NCBI GenBank assembly: GCA_012064385.1 | Contig: QRDG01001725.1 | Span: 124,001-188,000, forward strand | Length of the DNA: 64,000 nucleotides | DNA from: Puccinellia tenuiflora | Taxonomy: Eukaryota; Streptophyta; Magnoliopsida; Poales; Poaceae | Reading direction: 5' to 3' | Shown: one piece after another, positions 1 to 11,042 of the stretch | How positions within the stretch are numbered: the first letter of the stretch is position 1 | How the letters are laid out: each line of letters opens with the position of its first letter | Notes under the pieces: generated by a model | Database searches by the model: none | Told to the model about the DNA's origin: nothing | What the model saw: the letters and a program-made list of their open reading frames with translations, nothing else | Program-made: the position numbers and the translations under genes

Positions 1-1293
1 ATTTCCTAAACCCTTTGGTTTTGTGTGTTAGTTAACAACACTAGTGATCATCTAATGTGATGCTAAGTGCTGCAGGTTATTTGTCATATTTTACACTAAG
101 CATCCACCACCAAAAAGGGAAGAACTGGCTGAGTTTTATTTGCTGCAGAACAATCCCTGGCCGGAGTCTCCGGTCTGTCAGGGCCAGAGTCTCCGGCCCC
201 CTGGATTTTCCTGCCTTCTGCCAGGATGTGGTGCGGTACTGGATACCCCTCCGGAGTATCACCGGAGGGTGCCCGGAGTCTCCGAGTGGCCGGAGTATCC
301 AGCCCTTGGAGACCGGAGTCTCCGGCCTGTTCAACGTCATCGACAAAGTTTCCGCCCGGGTGCGGAGTCTCCGCCAGCACCGGAGTCTCCGACCCCCCTG
401 GCCGGAGTCTCCGGCCCCTCCCCAAGCGTGCAAGGTGTGGTGCGTCTCTGGAGTCTGTCCGGAGGAACCCCGGAAGAAGACCGGAGTCTCTGGCCCTGCA
501 GCGGAGTCCCGGCCCACTTAGGCCGGAGTCTCCGGTCTAAGTGAATTCCAACGGTCAGAAATTTCAGAGGGGTATAAATACCCCTCCACCTACCTCAGGA
601 AGCTTAGCTCGTCCAGCATTTATGAACCCTAATATTTGAGAGCTCAAAATCGATAGATCTCCCAATTCCTCCATCCAAACGCGTTGATCTTTGGAGGATT
701 GAAGGAGAAGACCCGGATCTACATCTTCACCAAGTCGTTCTTCATTTCCCCCTCATTCACTTGAGGATTCTTGTTTCTAGGGTTAGCATTGTGTTACCCT
801 AGAATTCTTGTACTTACCACTTGTAATTGTGACAGATGTGTTGATTGGGAGCCCCCAATTAAGTTGTGGGTGTGTGCCCCAAAAACATTGTAAAGGCTCC
901 GGATTCCGCCTCGAAGGATTCCGATAGTGGAAGGTGAACCAAACCCTCGGGTGCGGTTCATCGGAGAATAGGGTGAGGCCTTTGTGCCATCTTGAGTAGG
1001 CCTCTTGTGGCGAGCTCACACCCCTCCAACGAGACGTACTCCCTTAACAAGAAGGAACTCGGGAATACATCCTTGTCTCCGCGTGCTTCCTCTTTCGGTT
1101 ATCTCTTTCCCTTAGTTGTCTTTACTTGTATCGTTAATTGCCTAGTTGTTTTAGTTTGCTTCTCATATAGGTAAATTCACCGTAGTTGCATATCTAGATA
1201 ATTTACCTTTGTGATAAGCCTAAAATCGAAAAAAAATTAAAAATTGGTGTAGCACCTATTCACCCCCCTCTAGGTGCCCATACGATCCTTTCA
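1..1293 (+). repeat. 5' LTR of the Copia element (first ~9 bp outside window)
   Basis: It matches 48156-49438 almost base for base. By eye I count about 24 substitutions plus several small indels. It ends CTTTCA at 1293, directly before the PBS. A cluster of GC-rich palindromic motifs built on CCGGAGTCTCCGG fills 150-540. One repeat unit of about 26 bp near 385-410 is absent from the 3' LTR. Confidence 0.97.
573..580 (+). promoter_or_regulatory. TATA box of the Copia 5' LTR
   Basis: TATAAATA sits in a GGGGTATAAATACCCC palindrome, just downstream of the palindrome-repeat cluster and about 700 bp before the LTR end. Transcription would start around 600-615. The same box is in the 3' LTR at 48706-48713. 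Confidence 0.75.
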
Positions 1294-1295
1294 AT

Positions 1296-1307
1296 TGGTA
1301 TCAGAGC
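1296..1307 (+). other. Copia primer-binding site (tRNA-Met type)
   Basis: TGGTATCAGAGC lies 2 bp after the LTR end and is the standard complement to the 3' end of plant initiator tRNA-Met. It primes minus-strand cDNA synthesis and fixes the plus orientation of the element. Confidence 0.93.
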
Positions 1308-1344
1308 CTTGGCTCTTAAGTTAGGCTTCACCGCCTAAGAGAGT

Positions 1345-3832
1345 ATGGGTGACGGTGATGGTGTTACGGGTGGTAGAACTCCCCCGGTGTTCATGGATGA
1401 TCTCAAGAATTTGGAAACAAGCTTGACATCATCCATGAACACTCAAATGGAGGAGTTGCGTGCTATGATGAGGCAACTCCTGAAGGCTAACACGCCACCC
1501 GCCACACTCAAATGGAGGCTAATGCTTCCGCCGCGCATAGTGGGGAGGGCGAACAATTCACTAATGAATCCCCTCCTAAAATTGATAATGGGAAGGAGGA
1601 GTACCATGGTGTTCCATTTAAGTACTCCGTCGACCCACCTATCCCGCATTATCATATAAACAATAGGGGTGATCCACCTAAGTTTAATCCATCTTGTTTT
1701 ACTAATTGGCAATTTTTGATGAGATCTCATATCAAGAGCGCTTCGAGCGAGCTATGGAGAATCATTCAAGTTGGGTTCAAGGCCGTCGATCCAAACAACA
1801 TGACAAGAAGAGAAGTTGTGGATGGTCAACTCAATGACTTGGCTCTGAACATAATTCATACCGCCGTGGGAGAAAAGCACATGTCACTCATTGAGCTTGC
1901 CACCACCGCCAAAGAAGCTTGGGATATTCTCACTCAAGAGTTTGTCGGTAATGAGAGCATGCAAAGGAATAGATTTGAAGCCTTGAGCAACCAAGCTGAG
2001 GGCTTTTTCATGGTAGAGGGTGAAGATCATGAAGAAATGTATCGAAGACTCAAGACCCTTGCTACTCAATTTTGAGCCCTTGATGCAACCTATGTGGATG
2101 ATGCTTGGATCGAGAGGAAGTATGTGAGCGCCCTTTGGCCGTTCGAATCCACCGACTTGAAGAGTCTCCAAGGAAGACACAATTACCACCTCATGTCATC
2201 TAATGAGGTCATGCAAGAGATGGCGGCATACAAGGTGGCCGCCAAGAACGCCGAAGATGCTCGAGCCCGAGCCATTGGAATGCATAGAGGATCTTCACTT
2301 GCTTTGAAGGCCAAGGTTGTGGAGCAAGATGATGATGATGCGGCTCAAGAAGATGTGTCACATTGGGATCCCAAAGAGCTTCAAGATACTCTCAAGGACT
2401 ATGCGGCTCTCACATCTAAAGTCTTTTTGTAGAGTCCATCCAAGGCAAGGGATTTTGTCAACAAGGCAAGTGGAAGGAAGGAGGGTGGCCAAAGAGTTCG
2501 TTCTTGCTACAATTGCCAAGATAAATATCACTTTGTAGCCGAGTGTCCGTTTGAGAATCGGGAACTTCATGGAGGAAAGCTTATTAGGAAGGACAAGTCA
2601 AAGGACACCCATAAGAAACCTTTCTTCAAGAAGAATGCCATCAACAAGAAGTCTCCGAGAATTGTATTGCTTGCTCAAGAAGAGTATTCATCCGGGGAGG
2701 AAGAAGAAGAGCCCACAAATGAAGTTGCCGCTATTGCTATTGCTTCTTCATCATCTCCTTCCCTATTTGAATCTCCCAATGAGAATGTCTCTAACTCCTC
2801 CGCAAGATGCTTCATGGCCAAGACCACCGAGGTATCATCTCCCTCATCTCCTAAGGCAATGAGTAATATGGATGATGCTACTAGTCTTAAAATCAAGAGG
2901 AAATAGTTGCTTTCGATCATTTTATCACTAACATGCAAGGTGAAACAAAGAAGCATGTTGAGACTCTTATGAGTCAATATTGTGAAGCTCAAGAAATGCT
3001 TGAGATCAAGGGTAAGATTGAAAGAGAGGATGCTATGGAAATTGCATCCTTGAAAGACAATCTTGAAGAAGAGCATGAGCTTAGAGTTTCTCTAGAGCAA
3101 CAACTAGAATCTATAGAAGAATCAAATGATGTAATTGTTGCTAAACTCATTAAAGAACGTGATCATGCAATTGCTAAATACAAAGCATGTAAGAAAGAAA
3201 AGGTCGAGCTTGGTGTTGGTCATTCTAAACTAACCGAGGAGATAGAGAAGCTCTCTAAGGCCCACAAAGCATTGGAGAGTGAACTCTCTACCCTCACTAA
3301 GTCGTATGAACAACTTCAAGCTCAACCACCTAAAAATGATGAGCCTAGTTCCTCCACTCCAGTTACTTGTGATCATGCGCATATCATTGAGGAAAATGCT
3401 AGGTTGAAGATCAATCTTGCTAAGGCCATCTCCCTAGGTAAGAAACATTTTGTAACTTCACAAAAAGGGAGAGTTGGTCTTGGGTTCGTTGAGGAGGAAA
3501 AGGAGAAAGAGGGCTTCATGAAGGATGCTAGAGCTCCTCAAGTTAAGAAGGCCAATGTTACTAGTGCTCCTCAAGCAAAGAGGATCCCTCAAGCAAAGAA
3601 GAAGGTCAACATTGCTAGTGGTGGTGCCACAAGGGGCAAAACCATTAGTGATGACTTTGCGGGAAAGACTAACCGCCACTATATTATATATGTTGATTAT
3701 TATGGGGATGTCTATGCTAAGTTTATTGGTCCTAGAAATGTTCCTATTGCTCGTTCTATTTGGGTTCCTAAGACCCTTGTTGCTAACAAAAGAGGACCCA
3801 TTGAAAAATGGGGACCTAAATCCAAGCAATGA
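1345..3832 (+). pseudogene. gag: Copia gag with zinc knuckle and coiled coil, broken
   Basis: This is the nucleocapsid part of a SIRE-type polyprotein, which would package element RNA in the cytoplasm. It opens at ATG 1345. The reading frame shifts near 1500 and then runs with stops at 2073-2075, 2430-2432 and 2904-2906. A CCHC zinc knuckle (CYNCQDKYHFVAEC) lies at 2505-2546. A further shift near 2906-2933 leads into a 299-residue coiled-coil, lysine- and glutamate-rich segment ending at 3832, which in SIRE elements lies between the knuckle and the protease. The family normally has this region uninterrupted with protease, so at least two frameshifts and three nonsense codons mark decay. Confidence 0.88.
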
Positions 3833-3842
3833 TTTCTTGTAG

Positions 3843-6800
3843 GACTATGCTTCCGGTGGGTCAAAATGGGTGCTTGATAGTGGATGCACAAAACATATGA
3901 CCGGAAGCAAGGAGTTAATGATGGAGTTGAGACCAAATCTAAAAGAAGCAACCGTCACTTATGGAGATCGATCAAAATCCAAGGTATTGGGCTTTGGCAA
4001 GGTGGTAGTCGCTAAGGATATCACCCTAGCGAATGTCATGCTTGTCAAAGACCTTGGCTTTAATTTACTTTCCGTTCATGCACTTAATAAGATGGGTTTC
4101 GCTGTCTTCTTTGATATTAATGTTGTGGTACTCTTGTGGAGCAAGACTCTAAAGGTCGCTTTCGTTGGGTACGTCGAGGATGATTTGTTTGTGGTTGACT
4201 TTTCGGGGGAAACCACTTCAAATTCGATGTGCCTATTCAGAAAGGCCGACAAGGGTTGGTTGTGGCATCGCCGCCTAGCCCATGTCAACATGAGAACTTT
4301 GCAAAGTCTTCACAAGGGTGGCCACATTCTCAGACTAAAAGAAGATGTCTCTTTTGCCAAAGATCGTGTTTGTAGGGCTTGTGCTGAAGGAAAGATGCAT
4401 GATTCTCCCCATCCTTCCAAGACTATTATTTCATCCAAGATGATCTTGGAGCTCCTCCATGTGGATCTTTTTGGTGCCATTCCCGAAGCAAGTATAGGTG
4501 GGAAGAAGTATTGCTTGGTGATTGTTGATGACTATTCAAGATTTACTTGGGTTTATTTCTTCAAGTCGAAGAGTGAGACCCAACAAACCTTCATCGACTT
4601 CTCCATTGAAATGCAACGTCAACACAATGTCACCATATTGGCAATTAGAAGTGATAATGGCTCCGAGTTCAAGAACTACACCCTCAATGAGTTTCTTAGT
4701 GAAGAGGGCATTCGTCATCAATATTCCGCAACCTATGCCCCTCAACAAAATGGTGTAGCCGAGAGGAAGAACCGGACTCTTATGGATATAGCAAGGTCCA
4801 TGTTAGCGGAGTTTAAGACTCCGTTGAGTTTTTGGGCGGAGGCTATATCCACGGCTTGTCACTCATCCAACCGGCTCTACTTCCGCAAAGGGTTGAACAA
4901 GACCCCTTATGAGATCCTCACCGGCAACAAACCTAACATCTCCTACTTTCGTGTCTTCGGTTGTAAGTGTTTCTCTTTGATCAAAGGTTGTCGTTTAACT
5001 AAATTCGAATCTAAATCTATAGAGGGTATTTTGTTGGTTACGGTGCCGAATCCCACACTTATAGAATCTATGATAAAGCCTCACGGCGTATCATAGAATC
5101 TTGTAGTGTGGTGTTCGAGGAAAATGACGGCTCCCAAGTGGCGCAATTTCATGTTTCCGACGTAGATGATGTAATTCCTCAAGAAGACATAAGAAGAATG
5201 GGTGTGGGATTTTTCCGCCCCGTTGAGGAACCCCTTCCGGTGGATCGAGAAGGACAATGCTCTACTCAAGTGGAGCCTTCATCTTCATCAGATTTGCAAG
5301 CAACTGCTGCTGGAGCCAATGATGCACCTGATCAAAGACAAACTCAAGACCCTCAACATTCTGTTCTGCCTCTGGTCGCCAGGCCGGAGTCTCCGACCAT
5401 CTTGACCGGAGAATCTGGTGGGCCAGAGATTTCGGTGCCCCAGGCCGGAGACTCCGGTCTACATCCAGCTGAAGGGAGTGCAACTCAAGATCTTGGTCCT
5501 TCCACCTCTTCCAATAATGTTGATATGTTTTCTGGGGATCAAGGTTAGCTTTTCGGTCAAGACGGGGACTCAAATGATCAAGATGATCAAGTGATATCTC
5601 CAAAATGCAATGAGGATATCGAAGCCCGTCGTCGAGCTAGAGTTGCAAGAACCATGGAACTTCGTGAACATACTCTTGAGAAGGTTATTGGTGATGTGAG
5701 AGGCAAAGTGTCCACCCGGAGGCAATTGGCAAACTTTAGTGATCATCAAGCTCATATTGCCATGGTGGAACCGAAGAAAGTGTCCGAAGCTCTTGAAGAT
5801 CCGGATTGGTTGCAAGCCATGCATGAAGAGCTCAACAATTTCGAGCGCAATAAAGTTTGAAAGCTAGTTGAGAAGCCAAAGGAGTGCCGCAATGTTATTG
5901 GCACAAAGTGGATTTTCAAGAATAAGCAAGATGAACATGGCATGGTTGTGAGGAACAAGGCTAGATTGGTGGCTCAAGGGTACTCTCAAGTTGAAGGCAT
6001 TGATTTTGGAGAGACCTATGCTCCCGTGGCTCGCCTTGAGTCCATCTGTATCCTTCTTGCTTATGCATCCCGTTATAACTTTAAATTGCAACAAATGGAT
6101 GTTAAAAGTGCCTTTCTTAATGGTCCCTTAAAAGAGTTGGTGTTCGTTAAGCAACCCCCAGGGTTCGAGGACCCCAACTTCCCTAACCATGTCTACAAGC
6201 TTGATAAGGCGCTCTATGGACTTAAGCAAGCACCACGTGCATGGTATGAGCACCTTAGAGAGTTATTGTTAGACCGTGGATTTGAAGTTGGGCAAATTGA
6301 TCCCACTCTTTTTACTAAGAGGGTTAAAGGGGAGCTTTTCGTATGCCAACTATATGTTGATGATATTATAATTGGCTCGTCTAACAAAGCTTTTAATGAT
6401 GAATTTTCAAAACTTATGACCGATAGGTTTGAGATGTCCATGATGGGTGAGTTGAAGTTCTTCCTTGGATTTGAGATCAAGCAATTGAGAGGAGGAACTT
6501 TCATTAGCCAAGCAAAATATATTCAAGACATGCTCAAGAGGTTTAATATGGTGGATGCTAAGGAGAAGAAGACCCCTATGGATACCAAATGCCATCTACA
6601 ACTTAACCCAAAGGGTATAGATGTGTATCAAAAGCTCTACCGCTCCATGATAGGTTCGTTGCTTTACCTTTGTGCATCTAGGCCCGATATTGTGTTGAGT
6701 GTAGGTGTGTGTGCAAGGTATCAAGCGGCTCCTAAGGAAAACCACATGTTGGCGGTCAAGAGAATCCTACGATATTTGGTTCATATCCCAAGGTTTGGTT

Positions 6801-7205
6801 TGTGGTACCCAAGGGATTCATCTTTCACTCTTCGTGGGTTCACGGATTCGGATTGGGCCGGTGATCAAGATGATAGTATTTGGCCGCCGCTAGTGCATGC
6901 ACTCAATTGTTACGGATGAGGCAAACTTTAAAGGAATACAGTGTCAATTGTGACAAAGTGCCTCTTTTGTGTGACAATGAGAGTGCTATCAAGATCGCCT
7001 ACAACCCGGTGCAACACTCAAGAACCAAGCACATTGAGATTCGTCATCATTTCATTCGAGATCATGTTGCCCGTGGAGACATTGAGCTAGCATATGTGCC
7101 AACGAAAGACCAACTTGCGATATTTTCACGAAGCCACTTGATGAAGCAAGATTCACTTATTTGAGGAATGAGCTAAATATCGTGGATTCAAGGAGTTTGG
7201 CTTGA
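3843..7205 (+). pseudogene. pol: Copia pol: protease, integrase, reverse transcriptase, RNase H, broken
   Basis: The aspartic protease motif DSG is at 3876-3884, after an in-frame stop at 3840-3842. The integrase follows with an HHCC zinc finger (about 4255-4395) and a DDE core visible as HVDLFG, SDNGSEF and NGVAERKN (about 4460-4770). A frameshift near 5000-5040 moves the frame. The linker to RT has stops at 5546-5548 and 5858-5860. RT (5942-6919) keeps YVDD at 6353-6364. The frame changes again at about 6880, where the middle of RNase H is deleted: DSDWAG is followed almost directly by the late ASACTQLL segment. A last shift near 7120 gives a C terminus ending at 7205. The order IN before RT defines Copia. 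Confidence 0.93.
5380..5462 (+). repeat. Palindrome repeats inside the Copia IN-RT linker coding sequence
   Basis: CCGGAGTCTCCG, a decayed copy and CCGGAGACTCCGG lie in the pol reading frame and encode a Pro/Glu/Ser/Gly-rich stretch. The motif is the one that fills the LTR at 150-540. Confidence 0.75.
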
Positions 7206-8018
7206 CCATCTTGCACACACATCTCTAGGTTGACTAAATATTTGGTTTAGGTGTGGGCATGAATTTAGGAGGAGTGTTGTCCTAATAAATTGGGCTCTCC
7301 CTCCCCCCAATACGCCTATAGTAAAAATTTATTTATCTCTATTTTCAATTCATGAATTGTGAGCTTAAATGACGAGTATTGGTTATGGACCCAAGATATA
7401 TCTTTGCGGTGCCATGCCATAAACTCATACATGGTGGCCTAGGCCACCGACCTCTTCCTTGTGAAGAGTTGGTTCTTTTGGTGTTTTATTGGCTTTTATT
7501 TGCAAATCTTTTGTTCTTATGGGAAACTCACTAAATCTTGCCATTTATTGATTTTGGCTTTTGCAAGTTGACTGTGAAGTACCATCCCAGTTTGTGAAGT
7601 CTATCCCAAGCCTCTCCTTGCCCCAAAACTTGCTCCTCTTGCCACATACATATCCACCACCATAAACTGCTGTTTTTGAGCTGTGGGGGCCGGAGACTCC
7701 GGTGTCTAACACCGGAGACTATGGTTTGACCTAGTCTCCGCCCTAAGCCACGGAGACTCTGGCACCCCGGAGACTCCGGTGTGCTTAGGCCGGAGACTCC
7801 GGTCTCGGCGTTTTGCCAGGGGGTCCAAAAAGGGAGTCGGGGTGGGGGGTTGATTCACAACTCCCTCACCACCCCCGACTCCATCCTCTCCCCCTGCCGC
7901 CGCCCCAGCCATGAAGAGCTCCTCCGGCCGCTCCCTGCCACCGGAATCCGCCGTCCAGCTGGCCTCCCCTCCTCTCCAACGTTGGGGAACCTCCTCCCCA
8001 CCATTGGTGACCTCCACC
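7206..8018 (+). other. Copia spacer between pol and env-like ORF, with palindrome repeats
   Basis: I see no coding sequence. CCGGAGACTCCGG motifs cluster at 7688-7805, directly upstream of the env-like start codon. This looks like a leader for the env-like message. Confidence 0.6.
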
Positions 8019-9995
8019 ATGTCGAGCAGCGGTACTTTCCTCTCTCCCTCTCTAGGTTTCTTCCTAGATCTTGGATAGAGTGTGTAGTGATGCTCCCTAT
8101 GGTGTAGAATCTTTGCTGGCTCTTTTTCATCTCAATGTATCAATTTTAGAATCTTTAACATCAAGTTTTGACCTAACCCTAGATTCTCAGCCTCAGGGCC
8201 GGAGACTCCGGTCTGTACAAGACCGGAGACTCCGGTATGGCCGGACTCTCCGGCCCCTGAGACCGGAATCTCTGGTGTAGATCACCTTTTGGTGGTTTTG
8301 ATTCTCCAATTGATACATCCTTTGTTTTCCTGGACATGTATGCTCATCCCCCTGCTACCCCCTCTCTGTTTATTCACAGGTTCCTCGCGTGTCAAGAAAC
8401 TTAGTCATAATCCCAATAAAGTGACTCGGAAAGAGAAGAGGGGTTCTCGGGCCTTGGATACGACCGAGGATGGTCGCTTGGTTCAGCGTGACAGAGGAGC
8501 AGCTGCTAGAGAGGCTGCATAGAAAAGGGCTGAAGAGGAATTCCTTGCACAAGAGAGGGCAAAGAAGGCAAAATTTGACAATTTGTCCACCGTAAGTGGG
8601 TTGAGCAAATCTGAGTTTCGTGCTATGAGTATGCAGCCCTTCTTTGATATGCCGCAAAACTCCTCCAATCCTCATTTTTGGAGAAGGGAGCAAGAACTAG
8701 TGATGAATGATATCTATGCCAAGCTTTCGGGTCCTAATATTGTTTGTGTGCAAAAGGTACTCAATCTCTCCGCGCTTAGCACCAAACTGTATTTCCAAGA
8801 GGCTGTTTAGATTGTTCGCAAGCTTGGGTTGGAGCACCTCATGTCCCTTCAACAAAACTATGATATCAAGTTGGTGCACCAATTATTCGCAACAATTCAG
8901 TTTGGACAGGATGAAGATGTTTCTTTGACTTGGATGACCGGGCCCATCAAATACGAGTCCTCCATGACAAGGTTTGGTGAGTTGCTTGGTTATGTGTTCC
9001 GCAAGTGTGAAGGCTCTCAAGGAAGGATTATGCACACGGAAGGGGTTCAATATGATAAGGGCAAGATGACACCGCTCTACCTCAACAAGTCCGCCGTTGG
9101 TTCCAACAAGGATCTCCTTCCCACCTTCAATATCCTCCTACGCATGTTTAGGTGCAACATTGCACCCCAAGCTGGGAATGTGGATGCCATTCGTGGAGGG
9201 CTTGTCAACCTCCTCATTCATTCCTATGCGGTGCTTCAAGCCGGAGTCAATTGCCAAGGTTATGAGATAGATGTGATGGATTTGATCAAGTGTGAGTTGC
9301 ATTGGGCTGTCCATGAGATGAAGAATCCGATATATGCACCTTATGTTATGAAGCTTATTCTTGATCAAGTGCAAAACCTCAATTCTGAGCACTTCACCGT
9401 TCACAAGGCCGGCTCTCTTCAAGTTCTCAAGCATGACAAGCCTTCTTCTTCTAGTGTTCCCTCTCGTGTCCCGTTTGCCTCAAGTAAATAAGAGGAAGAA
9501 GATGTTGCTCCCGTTCGAAGGAGGAGTAAGAATGCCGACCCTCCCTCATGGGTTAGCAAGGGCAAGGTCGATGTGGAAAAGAGGGTAAAGAAGCTCTCGT
9601 GGTTTGAAAGGGTGATGCTTCATATGAATGTGTGCCTGCACAAGGAAAATTACCAAGCCCACAAGGAAAGAAAGTTGATCATCTCTAATCAAAACAAGTT
9701 GTACAAGGAGTTGGAGAAGAAGAGGGACAAGACTCCTCCTCCAATGGTGGTCGAAGAGGAGCAACTATCCTCCAAAAGTGAGAAGACTGCGAGCTATGAC
9801 CGATGGCATGCAAATCAATTCCCTTGGGCTGATTTTGAGTTTGCGGAGGTGTCCTCCATGCCTTCTTCCTCGCACAATCTCGTCAATACCGGCAATGCTC
9901 CAATGGTTCAAAGGGAGATTGAAGAGGATGATGATGCTAGTGGCTCGGAATATGATGAGGAAGATGATGATGACACCGAGGAGGACTCCGAGTGA
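8019..9995 (+). pseudogene. Env-like third ORF of the SIRE Copia, spliced and interrupted by stops
   Basis: SIRE elements carry an extra ORF after pol, historically called env-like; its function is not established. Here ATG 8019 gives four codons and then a GT donor at 8032. A pyrimidine-rich AG acceptor ends at 8379, and the frame continues from 8380 without shift to the TGA at 9993-9995. That frame is broken by stops at 8520-8522, 8808-8810 and 9489-9491, all in one phase. The product would be basic at the N terminus, globular in the middle (8829-9491), coiled-coil around 9573-9770 and very acidic at the C terminus (EEDDDDTEEDSE). I see no clear signal peptide or membrane segment. The Tat element begins 5 bp after the stop. 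Confidence 0.75.
8032..8379 (+). other. Probable intron in the env-like ORF
   Basis: GGTACTTT donor and TATTCACAG acceptor; splicing joins an ATG exon in frame to the main ORF. Three or four palindrome motifs (CCGGAGACTCCGG type) lie inside at 8198-8275. Predicted from sequence only. Confidence 0.5.
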
Positions 9996-9999
9996 TCTT
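9995..9999. repeat. Left target-site duplication of the Tat element (ATCTT)
   Basis: ATCTT here and at 43811-43815 flank TGTCGG...CCGACA exactly. The first base overlaps the env-like stop codon. Confidence 0.95.
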
Positions 10000-11042
10000 T
10001 GTCGGAGAACTGCCCCAGGAACTGGGTGTGTCTCACAAGGATCGAGTAAGGGGCTGAACACGGAGTCAAACAACCCTCAACGTGCCACGGCGACGGTGCT
10101 TGCCTGGATCGTCGCGGGGAGGCACTGCAGAGAGGAACACACAGTATTACCCAGGTTCAGGGCCCTCTAGGTGAGGTAAAACCCCTACGTCCTGCCTCGG
10201 ATGTATTGCACTTGCTTGGAGAGGTTTGAGTACAGAGGGAGCTTGGCGAGCTCGAGGTGGCTACAATGGCTACTGCAGAACTCAGATCTAGGGTTTGGTC
10301 TAAGCTCCAGGATTGTGAACTACTAAGGGTCGAACCCCTTGCCCGAGCGTGCTCCCCCTCCTTTTATAGGTGTCTCGGACCTCTTCCTCCAAATATCTTG
10401 GCGGGAAGGGTTACCACATGGCGACGAAGGAGGAGGTGCGGTGCACAATAAAGGTAGAGTCCACCATAAAGGTAAAGTCCATGGACGCGGTCCACGGCAG
10501 GGGGCAGCGTCATCAGAGCTGGAAAAGCCTCCGTCCAACCAGGACGGTGGGCTGGAGCCGGTGATGTCACCCCTAGAGCGTAGCAGGCGGTCTCCTTATC
10601 GCCAAAGTGGCAATCCTTGGGGATCCTGTGCTTGGTGCAGCTTTGTTGACTCCTTTATACATAAGAACGGCAATTGTGGCGCTGCCGTCACCACGCGCTG
10701 GCGCGGTCGTCACTCTGCGGAGGGTGCAGAGCCCATGTGTGCTCTGCCGCGGAGGCAGAGCTAGCTTCGAGGGGAAGGAACCCTCGCGAGGCTGAAGGCC
10801 TCGCCGAGCCTTTCGGCTTGGTCCTTAGCAGAATTTGCAGGTGGCATCCGAGATGCCCTCTCGAGGAGAGGTGGTCCCTCGCCGAGGAAAAACCCTCGGC
10901 GAGGAGGAGAGGTCCCTCACGAGGAAAAACCCTCGCGAGGCTCGCCAGGCTTGGAGAGCCTGGTCCTTAGCGAAATCTTCTGAAGAATGTTGTGGGCCCT
11001 GGTAGGCCGGCCCGTGGTACCCTGGTTTCCACTGTGCCGACA
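10000..11042 (-). repeat. 3' LTR of the Tat element
   Basis: It begins TGTCGGAGAACTGCC and ends GTGCCGACA, with a near-identical copy at 42765-43810. The CCTCGCGAGG-type palindrome recurs at 10770-10950. The minus-strand polypurine tract is complementary to GCCCCCGGGCCCGC, just right of 11042. Confidence 0.95.
10361..10368 (-). promoter_or_regulatory. TATA box of the Tat LTR
   Basis: TATAAAAG on the minus strand, within CCTATAAAAGGAGGGGG. The copy in the 5' LTR, the one that would drive the element, is at 43126-43133. Confidence 0.65.

Noticed and set aside
77..544. Several open frames across the Copia LTR palindrome array
   Set aside because: They arise from the repeat motif, which lacks stops in most frames; both strands and several frames are open at once.
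10257..10795. Short open frames in the Tat LTRs (also 43022-43596)
   Set aside because: LTR sequence; frames differ between the two LTR copies.
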